Shown in pieces: positions 6,622 to 11,949 of a stretch of 12,442 bases of DNA. Under the pieces are notes generated by a model. That model searched no databases, was not told where the DNA came from, and saw only the letters and a program-made list of their open reading frames with translations. Both the position numbers and the translations under genes were made by a program. This DNA comes from Proteobacteria bacterium UBA6920. GTDB lineage: Bacteria; Pseudomonadota; Gammaproteobacteria; SG8-11. The DNA lies in the NCBI GenBank assembly GCA_002448875.1, contig DKAS01000021.1, forward strand, positions 767 to 13,208, written 5' to 3'. How positions within the stretch are numbered: the first letter of the stretch is position 1; each line of letters starts with the position of its first letter.

Positions 6622-7074
6622 ATGGGTAAATATCTTAAGGAAACAATACTTCTGGTTGCGGTTGCGGTTGCGGCGTCGGCCCCGGCTTTTGCCCAGGACT
6701 ACAAGATCGCGATGCTGGATACGGGATCGGACAAAGAGTTGATGGTGTTCGAGCCGGCTTTTATCAAGGCCAATGTCGGCGATACGATCTCTTTTGTCGC
6801 CAAATCTCCCGGACACAATATCATTTCCCGTCTGGTGCCGGCCGGCGCGAGCGAATTCAAGGGGCAGGTGGACAAGGATCTCAGCATCAAGCTGGAGAAA
6901 GAAGGCGTATACATTTATGAGTGCGATCTGCACAAGATGCTGGGGATGATCGGCGTTATTCAGGTGGGTAAGCCGGCCAATCTTGCCGAGGCCAAGGCAG
7001 CGGCTGAAAAACTTAAACCTAAAATGGCGATGAAATCCGAACGTCTGGATGACTATCTGGCACAGATTAAATGA
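6622..7074 (+). CDS. Pseudoazurin-like type 1 copper protein (periplasmic cupredoxin)
   Basis: A 150-residue precursor. ATG 6622 follows GGAGG by 7 nt and begins a clear signal peptide cleaved at A-F-A24 / Q-D. The mature part matches pseudoazurin along its length: M-V-F-E-P-A, V-G-D-T-I-S-F, G-H65-N, then Y-E-C101-D-L-H104-K-M-L-G-M109-I-G-V-I-Q-V-G and a helical C-terminal tail. The copper ligands H65, C101, H104 and M109 are all present with family spacing. Pseudoazurins carry single electrons in the periplasm, classically to nitrite and nitrous oxide reductases. The residue before the second ligand histidine, normally proline (C-T-P-H), is leucine here (C-D-L-H). The signal peptide coding region contains three tandem GTTGCG units. 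The gene stands alone, so its redox partners cannot be read from context; sulfur oxidation or denitrification are both plausible. Confidence 0.9.
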   Translation: MGKYLKETILLVAVAVAASAPAFAQDYKIAMLDTGSDKELMVFEPAFIKANVGDTISFVAKSPGHNIISRLVPAGASEFKGQVDKDLSIKLEKEGVYIYECDLHKMLGMIGVIQVGKPANLAEAKAAAEKLKPKMAMKSERLDDYLAQIK

Positions 7075-7094
7075 TTTTCACCGTTACGTGGTGT

Positions 7095-7141
7095 CAGGGA
7101 TGTTTCCGCATCGGTTGCTGATCCGACCGGTAACATCCCTG
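7095..7141. terminator. Long imperfect hairpin between convergent genes, probable bidirectional transcript end
   Basis: CAGGGATGTT (7095-7104) pairs perfectly with AACATCCCTG (7132-7141). Inside, CCG (7106-7108) pairs with CGG (7128-7130) and TCGG (7111-7114) with CCGA (7123-7126), leaving an 8-nt loop. About 17 pairs in total sit between the pseudoazurin stop (7074) and the DsrE2-like stop (7176). That position suits a shared terminator, but neither strand has a T-run, so the mechanism is unclear. Confidence 0.5.
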
Positions 7142-7175
7142 GCGCCTGCGGTGCGCGGCGATCGCCGTCGTGCCG

Positions 7176-7742
7176 CTAGGAAATGAAATAGGAAGTGCGC
7201 GCGTTGAGAGCGACGCCGTACATGGCGGCGACGCCGCAGATTTCCACCGGCACCCGCCATTCATCCGTATCGAATCCCATCAGTCCCAGGGATGGCGCGC
7301 ACACCTGAAAATGCACGCCGGCCTCTACCGCCTGGTCGATCAGTTCCTCCAGGGACGCCATCTGGCCCCGCATCATGAAATTGAACAGCTTGCGCCCCAG
7401 GCCACCGAACGACATTTTCGAAGGGGAAAGCGCCCGGCTGTTCGCCGGTAGCAGAAGGTTGACCGCCTTGTGCAGCAGCTTCTTGCCGGTGAGTTTGCGG
7501 CCTTTCTTGATGACGCTGCATCCCCAGAAGGTGAAAAACATCGACACCTCCATGCCCATGGCCGCGGCGCCGGTCGCCATCATGAATGCCGCCATGGCTT
7601 TGTCGAAGTCCCCGGACAACAGGACGATGGAAACTTTGTTCTCCGGCACGCGTTTTTTCAGCTCGCTTAATTCCTTGGCGAAATCGATCGCAGGTTGCGG
7701 CAAGCTTGTAGTGGCTGACATGGCTTCGCTGATCACAGACAT
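7176..7742 (-). CDS. DsrE2-like (DsrE/DsrF/DrsH superfamily) sulfur-carrier protein
   Basis: A 188-residue protein starting at ATG 7742 with GGAG 8 nt upstream. Residues 36-185 match the DsrE2-type family: K-V-S-I-V-L-L-S-G-D-F-D-K-A near the start, then M-F-F-T-F-W-G (68-74), a basic helical middle, and A-G-V-H-F-Q-V-C148-A-P-S-L-G-L-M-G. C148 sits where the family carries its conserved cysteine (often C-x-M-S-x-x-M-G). C75 (W-G-C) and C169 (E-I-C-G) are further thiols. In sulfur oxidisers DsrE-type proteins bind sulfane sulfur on cysteine and pass it to TusA and the Dsr or sHdr systems, usually beside rhodanese and tusA genes. Here neither neighbour is present, so this is an orphan copy. 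The N-terminal 35 residues are an extra, helical segment. The gene diverges from a MarR regulator that may control it. Transfer activity is inferred from family only. Confidence 0.82.
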   Translation of the reverse strand: MSVISEAMSATTSLPQPAIDFAKELSELKKRVPENKVSIVLLSGDFDKAMAAFMMATGAAAMGMEVSMFFTFWGCSVIKKGRKLTGKKLLHKAVNLLLPANSRALSPSKMSFGGLGRKLFNFMMRGQMASLEELIDQAVEAGVHFQVCAPSLGLMGFDTDEWRVPVEICGVAAMYGVALNARTSYFIS

Positions 7743-7876
7743 AACTTCATCTCCGGTTTGGTGCAGTGCACGGCGCCGTCCATAGTTAGCGGGCCGGGAA
7801 ACTGTATTTGAGCATCAGGCTTTGCTAATATAATTATTGTTGAAAATAGGTCGCTACGGCCAATCGAATGAATTGA

Positions 7877-7893
7877 TTAGTTAGCCTAACTAA
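7877..7893. promoter_or_regulatory. Probable MarR operator: palindrome TTAGTTAG-C-CTAACTAA
   Basis: A perfect 8-bp inverted repeat with a one-base centre (17 bp in all) lies in the divergent gap between the DsrE2-like gene and the MarR-type gene. It ends 6 bases before the Shine-Dalgarno of the latter. MarR dimers typically bind pseudo-palindromes of about this size, often overlapping their own promoters. AT-rich DNA at 7821-7846 beside it may hold the promoter cores, but I cannot assign hexamers with confidence. Confidence 0.65.
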
Positions 7894-7899
7894 CATCTT

Positions 7900-7906
7900 G
7901 GAGGGG
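7900..7906 (+). promoter_or_regulatory. Shine-Dalgarno GGAGGGG deciding the MarR start
   Basis: GGAGGGG ends 6 nt before GTG 7913. A TTG at 7898 opens the same frame but overlaps this site and cannot be served by it; GTG 7907 is too close. Confidence 0.7.
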
Positions 7907-7912
7907 GTGTCG

Positions 7913-8317
7913 GTGGAGCCATTGAATCTTCTGGAATTGTTGTGGGCGGTACAGATTCTGGAACGCAACGCCAGCGTCGCATTGATGTACTCGGGTTTGC
8001 GCCTGCCGCAAATTCGCCTGCTGGAGTGCCTCGATCGAGCTGGCCAGGCAACGTTGACGGAGCTCAGCCGGTGCCTGCGTATTTCCCGTGCCACCGCCAG
8101 CGTGTTGATCAACGAACTGGTGCGGATGGAGGTTATAATAGCCGCCGATAACCCGACCGATCGCCGTTCGGTTCTGCTGCATTTTACCGAGCGCGGGCGC
8201 AATAAACTCAACGTGGCGCGGCGGGATCTGCGGGCCTTTGCCCGACAGTTTGAAACGCAGTATGACGAACGGACCATTGCCGCCCTCAATGTTTTCGCCG
8301 CGGCGCATTCACGGTGA
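7913..8317 (+). CDS. MarR-family winged-helix transcriptional regulator
   Basis: A 134-residue protein read from GTG 7913, the only start correctly spaced from GGAGGGG. It has the MarR layout: an N-terminal dimerisation helix, L-P-Q-I-R-L-L-E-C-L-D (31-41), the helix-turn-helix T-L-T-E-L-S-R-C-L-R-I-S-R-A-T-A-S-V (47-64), and the wing with D-N-P-T-D-R-R-S-V-L-L-H-F-T-E-R-G (79 onward). The D-x-R segment of the wing is the most diagnostic part. MarR proteins usually repress their own and adjacent divergent genes until a small molecule or thiol oxidation releases them. A perfect palindrome immediately upstream is the likely binding site. Two cysteines, C39 and C54, could in principle form a redox or persulfide switch, which would suit the neighbouring sulfur-carrier gene. 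That is inference only. Confidence 0.87.
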   Translation: MEPLNLLELLWAVQILERNASVALMYSGLRLPQIRLLECLDRAGQATLTELSRCLRISRATASVLINELVRMEVIIAADNPTDRRSVLLHFTERGRNKLNVARRDLRAFARQFETQYDERTIAALNVFAAAHSR

Positions 8318-8482
8318 CTGCCTGCGGCCGATGGTAATATTTCATTGCGGCGGTGGCGACGAATTGCCACTATTTCCCGTGGAGACCTATCGGCATACGA
8401 CAGTGCCGGGAGGGTGAACGCGCTGCGTACGCATTTTTCCGACCGTTCGTCTTGCAGTGCAGCGCTCTGACTAGGGGAGGAG

Positions 8483-9118
8483 ATGATGGACAACGGTAGA
8501 CTGGCCGCCATCTATGACGGCTTCGCGGCGGCGTACGACAGCAATCGCGAACTATTCAATATTGATGAGATTGTCCACGAATTCCTCACTCGCCTGGCGC
8601 GACCGGGTGGCAGCCTGCTGGATCTGGGATGCGGCGCCGGTGTGCCGGTGGGGCGCATATTCATTGACGCCGGCTGGGCGGTGACCGGGGTGGATTTTTC
8701 CAGCGGTATGCTGGAACTGGCCCGCCGGCAGGTGCCGCAGATGCGGACCATCCACAGCGATATTTGCGCGGTGGAGCTGGCGGTTGCCGCTTTTGACGCC
8801 GTTACCCTGATCTATAGCATGTTCCATATTCCCCGTCAGCGGCATGCTGAGCTGCTGGAAAAAATGTATCGCTGGTTGAAACCGGGAGGTATGGCGTTGT
8901 TCACCTACGCGACCCGCGATTATACCGGCAGCGATGAATTCGACGGCTATAAGGAGTTCCTCGGGCAACGGCTGTTTTACAGTCATAATACTCCGGAAAC
9001 ACTGCTGGCGGGGATAACACGCTGTGGTTTCCTGGTCGACAGCCAGGTCTATCGCGTTATTGCCGACGAGCGATTTCTCTGGTTGACGCTGCGCAAGCCC
9101 GTGGCCGCGTCGCGATAG
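8483..9118 (+). CDS. Class I SAM-dependent methyltransferase, substrate unknown
   Basis: A 211-residue cytoplasmic protein with the Rossmann methyltransferase pattern. Motif I is L-L-D-L-G-C-G-A-G (45-53). The acidic SAM-ribose residue is D71 in V-T-G-V-D-F-S. A D-A-V-T-L-I-Y-S-M-F-H-I strand follows as motif IV, then W-L-K-P-G-G as the post-motif signature. The N-terminal Y-D-G-F-A-A-A-Y-D-S-N segment resembles the cap of small-molecule methyltransferases such as the UbiE/Methyltransf_11 group. The C-terminal third gives no substrate clue. A strong purine-rich Shine-Dalgarno (GGGGAGGAG, 8474-8482) abuts two consecutive ATG codons; the second (8486) has better spacing, so the true product may be one residue shorter. 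The gene lies 165 bases after marR on the same strand and may have its own promoter. Confidence 0.88.
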   Translation: MMDNGRLAAIYDGFAAAYDSNRELFNIDEIVHEFLTRLARPGGSLLDLGCGAGVPVGRIFIDAGWAVTGVDFSSGMLELARRQVPQMRTIHSDICAVELAVAAFDAVTLIYSMFHIPRQRHAELLEKMYRWLKPGGMALFTYATRDYTGSDEFDGYKEFLGQRLFYSHNTPETLLAGITRCGFLVDSQVYRVIADERFLWLTLRKPVAASR

Positions 9119-9241
9119 GGCTTAGTCCCCGGCTGACCAGGCCACCTTTCCTCCCGGAGAGATAGGCCAGGAGGGAGATTGCTTCGGCGTGGCGGGAATG
9201 GCAAAGTCGGGTCTGGTACGGTTGGACGGGGGATTTTCCCA

Positions 9242-9571
9242 ATGAGTCAGTCCGCTTGCAGTGCGGCCGAGCCCTATGCCCTGCGGGTCATGGGGGACAG
9301 CATGCGTCCGGAGTTCGAAGATGGGCATATCATCATCGTCGATCCCGGGGTGCCGCCGTTTGACGGTGCCTTTGTCGTGCTGGAAACCGCCGGTGAATTC
9401 CAGTTCGGTCAGTTGCGGCTGCAATCGGGCAGCCAGCGTCTGCATTTCCTGAATCCTTCGTGTCATTCCGTGGCGATGACGCCTTCCTGCCGTATTAAGG
9501 GTGTGGTCGTACAGCGTTTTACCGGCCGGCGCCGCGATTTAAAACATTACCCCGTTCCGGATTTCGTTTAA
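9242..9571 (+). CDS. Small stand-alone S24/LexA-like domain protein lacking the catalytic lysine
   Basis: A 109-residue protein made only of a LexA/S24-type fold. A-L-R-V-M-G-D-S20-M-R-P-E-F-E-D-G-H-I-I-I-V-D-P corresponds to the serine region of LexA, UmuD and phage repressors, and I-K-G-V-V-V-Q-R-F is the closing strand. No helix-turn-helix precedes it. The general-base lysine, expected about 37 residues after the serine, is absent: the matching strand reads G-E-F-Q-F-G-Q-L-R-L. The first lysine in the whole protein is K86, so a LexA-like Ser-Lys dyad is not possible. It may be an inactive regulatory domain or work differently. ATG 9242 was chosen because the domain starts right after it; a TTG at 9179 has an AGGAGG but would add 21 low-complexity residues. 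Cysteines at 6, 74 and 83 are notable for so short a protein. Confidence 0.78.
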   Translation: MSQSACSAAEPYALRVMGDSMRPEFEDGHIIIVDPGVPPFDGAFVVLETAGEFQFGQLRLQSGSQRLHFLNPSCHSVAMTPSCRIKGVVVQRFTGRRRDLKHYPVPDFV

Positions 9572-9662
9572 CAATCGAATTACTCACCCGCTAAAAGACG
9601 CGCTAATAATGTGCCAATAGCGTCCTGGGCCCCGGATTTTTCTTCGTCCTTAACTTCAAGAA

Positions 9663-9690
9663 ATACCACAATATTCCGAAAAAGTGGTAT
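9663..9690. repeat. Inverted repeat ATACCAC ... GTGGTAT upstream of the cyclase gene
   Basis: Perfect 7-bp arms (9663-9669 and 9684-9690) flank a 14-nt loop in the 184-base gap between the S24-like gene and the cyclase. A second small palindrome, TTTGTT-T-AACAAA (9741-9753), sits directly before the first possible start codon. Either may be regulatory. On the minus strand the first hairpin is followed by a T-rich stretch, but no minus-strand gene ends here. Confidence 0.35.
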
Positions 9691-9755
9691 GTCTGAGCAA
9701 AGTAGTCATTCAATGCCGGCCCCAGGTAGGTAACCGTTTGTTTGTTTAACAAATT

Positions 9756-11081
9756 ATGATCGCCGTCACCTTTCAACCCCCTACTTACTACGGTCGTATT
9801 ATGCGCATGGGTATTCGTCAGAAAGTCGTACTGATCCTGGTGACGGTGCTGTTGACGGCACTGACCATCAGCGGCTGGATGGCCCTGCAACGGGAAAAAA
9901 GGGATGTTGGGGCGGAAATCCAGAATCGCGGAGAAACCATATCCAGGTTCGTTGCGGGGGCGTTGGTCTATAACGTCATCGGCTATGACTACCACACCAT
10001 ACAACTGCTGCTGGATGAAATTGTGCTGTCCGGCGAAATCGGCTACGTCAAAGTGGTAAACAGCAAAGGCAATACCATGGGCCAGGCGGGCGTGTTGGAG
10101 CGGGAAAGCAGTGGCAACATGGCTATTTTCCACCAGGACATGCGCTTCGAGGGCGAGGTGGTCGGCAAACTCACCCTGGGTTTGAGTTTAAAAGATCTGG
10201 TGCAACGCCTGGAAAACCAGAAATTTTCCCTGATGACGCGCGAGGCCGTCATCATCCTGCTGATCGCCCTGGGGGAATTTCTCGCTCTCAGCTATATCAT
10301 CGTGCGGCCGGTGCGCCGCATGTCGGAATCGCTGAAAAGTAATATCGCCAGTAACTGCGGCGGCTGGCGTGAATTGCCGGTTATTTCCAACGATGAGTTC
10401 GGAATGCTGGCGCTGCAGTTTAACGATTTGCAGCGCCAGCTCAAGGAAGCGAATGGTTTGTTGCAATCCAAGATCAACCTGGCCGATGTGCAACTGCGGG
10501 AAACCAATCGGCAGTTGCTGGACCAGTCACGCGAATTGCGCAAGATGAACGAGGAGTTCCGCCTGTTGTCGGTGACCGATCCGCTGACCGGCTTGTATAA
10601 CCGTCGCCATTTCGAAGCGCTGATCGAGACGGAAATCGCCATGTCGGCGCGTCATGGCGACGTCAACAGCCTGATTATGATCGATATCGATCATTTCAAG
10701 CGGGTGAATGACGACTTCGGTCATTTCGCCGGCGATATGGTGCTCAAGGATGTCGCCAATGTGCTGCGCAGCAACATCAGAAAGACCGATATTCTCTGCC
10801 GGCTGGGGGGGGAGGAGTTCGTGGTCATGTGCAAACGCGCCGGCAAGGAGGAGGCGAAGGAAATCGCCGAAAAGCTCCGCTGCGCAGTCGGCGGCCGCAA
10901 GCTGCAGTTGAACGAGGGTTCGATAGCTGTGTCCATCAGTCTGGGAATCGCCACTATTCCCAGTGCCGGGGCCACCAGTCTGGAGGAATTCTATCGCTAT
11001 GCCGACGTGGCGCTGTATGTCAGCAAGGACGGCGGCCGTAATCGATTTACCCACTATGAAGACATCCCGTTGCATGCGTAG
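9756..11081 (+). CDS. Membrane diguanylate cyclase with periplasmic sensor, HAMP and GGDEF domains
   Basis: A 441-residue protein that should make cyclic di-GMP from two GTP in response to a periplasmic signal. From the first ATG: membrane helix 24-44, a periplasmic domain of about 120 residues (45-162), membrane helix 164-183, a HAMP domain (184-236, with N-D-E-F-G-M-L-A), a coiled-coil linker (237-270) and a GGDEF domain. The GGDEF domain starts with D-P-L-T-G-L-Y-N-R-R (275-284) and carries the active-site loop G351-G-E-E-F355. An intact inhibitory I-site, R342-x-x-D345, lies five residues before it, so the enzyme should be active and product-inhibited. The start is uncertain: ATG 9756, 9801 and 9807 are in frame and none has a good Shine-Dalgarno; the later two place the membrane helix nearer the N-terminus. 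The PhnD-like gene follows at once and may supply the signal input. Confidence 0.92.
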   Translation: MIAVTFQPPTYYGRIMRMGIRQKVVLILVTVLLTALTISGWMALQREKRDVGAEIQNRGETISRFVAGALVYNVIGYDYHTIQLLLDEIVLSGEIGYVKVVNSKGNTMGQAGVLERESSGNMAIFHQDMRFEGEVVGKLTLGLSLKDLVQRLENQKFSLMTREAVIILLIALGEFLALSYIIVRPVRRMSESLKSNIASNCGGWRELPVISNDEFGMLALQFNDLQRQLKEANGLLQSKINLADVQLRETNRQLLDQSRELRKMNEEFRLLSVTDPLTGLYNRRHFEALIETEIAMSARHGDVNSLIMIDIDHFKRVNDDFGHFAGDMVLKDVANVLRSNIRKTDILCRLGGEEFVVMCKRAGKEEAKEIAEKLRCAVGGRKLQLNEGSIAVSISLGIATIPSAGATSLEEFYRYADVALYVSKDGGRNRFTHYEDIPLHA

Positions 11082-11115
11082 CGTGCCGACGCCGGACTGG
11101 AGGCTGGTGGTGAAT

Positions 11116-11943
11116 ATGCGCTACGTTCGCAGCTTGTTGCTTGTTCTGGCCCTGTTGCCCGTCGCACCGTTGTCGGCGGCCGAGCGGTCGGAGGGGCTGC
11201 TGTTCGGCTCGGTAGCGATGGATATTCCGGCGGTGATGCATAAACGGCTCCTGCCTTTGACGCAGTATTTGAGCCGTGCGGTAGGTCTGCCGGTTTCGCT
11301 GAAATTGTCGCCGGACATGGCGGTGGCGATTCGTGAGACCAGTGATGGCACGGTGGATATTTCCTATCTCACACCAGTGGCGTATCTCAAGGCGCACGCC
11401 ATCGGTGGAGCAAAGCTGGTGGTCAAGACGGTGACTGAAGGCAAGGGTTCATTTCAGCTAATGATCATCGTTAAAGACGGCAGCCCAATTCACGGCGTAG
11501 CGGATCTCAAGGGTAGAACTTTCGCTTTCGGCGATAAGGCGGCGCTGCTGCAGCGCGCGGTGGTGGTGGGCGCCGGTCTGGCACTGGAAGATCTCCGCGA
11601 CTACAAGTATCTCGGGCATTACGACAATATCGTGCGCGGCGTGTTGAACGGGGATTTCGACGCCGGTATCGTCAAGGATACCATGGCGCACAAATGGCAG
11701 GAAAAGGGCGTGCGGGTAGTGTATGCATCGCCGGATCTGCCGCCGTATAACATCGCCGCCAGCGGTCGTCTGAGCGATGCCACCGTCGCGAAGTTGCGCG
11801 CCGCGTTTCTCGCTCTCGACGCCGCCAAGCCCGGTCATCTGCAGATCATCCAGGCGATGGATGCCAGCTACAGCGGGTTCGCGGATACCAGTGACGCGGA
11901 GTATGACGTAGTGCGCAATCTGATCGCCCCATTCGAGAAATAG
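11116..11943 (+). CDS. PhnD-like phosphate/phosphonate-type periplasmic substrate-binding protein
   Basis: A 275-residue protein with a signal peptide (L-L-L-V-L-A-L-L-P-V-A-P-L-S-A, cleavage near 22). The rest matches the PhnD-like fold of phosphate/phosphite/phosphonate binding proteins: L-L-P-L-T-Q-Y-L-S-R, V-D-I-S-Y-L-T-P-V-A-Y, V-A-D-L-K-G-R-T-F-A-F, and G-D-F-D-A-G-I-V-K-D near the C-terminus. Classical members feed ABC importers, but no permease or ATPase gene is present. The gene directly follows a diguanylate cyclase and converges on a histidine kinase, so a sensory role is more likely; the ligand is not predictable. The start is ambiguous: GTG 11110 is 6 nt after GGAGG (11099-11103), ATG 11116 gives the cleanest signal peptide, and ATG 11074 overlaps the cyclase stop. 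Translational coupling to the cyclase is likely. Confidence 0.87.
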   Translation: MRYVRSLLLVLALLPVAPLSAAERSEGLLFGSVAMDIPAVMHKRLLPLTQYLSRAVGLPVSLKLSPDMAVAIRETSDGTVDISYLTPVAYLKAHAIGGAKLVVKTVTEGKGSFQLMIIVKDGSPIHGVADLKGRTFAFGDKAALLQRAVVVGAGLALEDLRDYKYLGHYDNIVRGVLNGDFDAGIVKDTMAHKWQEKGVRVVYASPDLPPYNIAASGRLSDATVAKLRAAFLALDAAKPGHLQIIQAMDASYSGFADTSDAEYDVVRNLIAPFEK

Positions 11944-11949
11944 GTGTGC

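Noticed and set aside
7898..7912. TTG start for the MarR protein
   Set aside because: The TTG overlaps the Shine-Dalgarno itself; GTG 7913 has proper spacing.
8424..8438. TGCGTACGCA followed by TTTTT as a terminator after marR
   Set aside because: The palindrome leaves no room for a loop and would give only three pairs; too weak to call a terminator.
9198..9245. 15-codon ORF whose TGA overlaps the ATG of the S24-like gene (ATGA)
   Set aside because: It could be a coupled leader peptide, but it is very short, has only a poorly placed purine run upstream and shows no recognisable sequence; chance overlap is likely.
9603..10133. 176-codon minus-strand ORF over the cyclase 5' region
   Set aside because: It lies opposite a membrane helix and sensor domain that clearly belong to the GGDEF protein; no domain is seen in the antisense reading.
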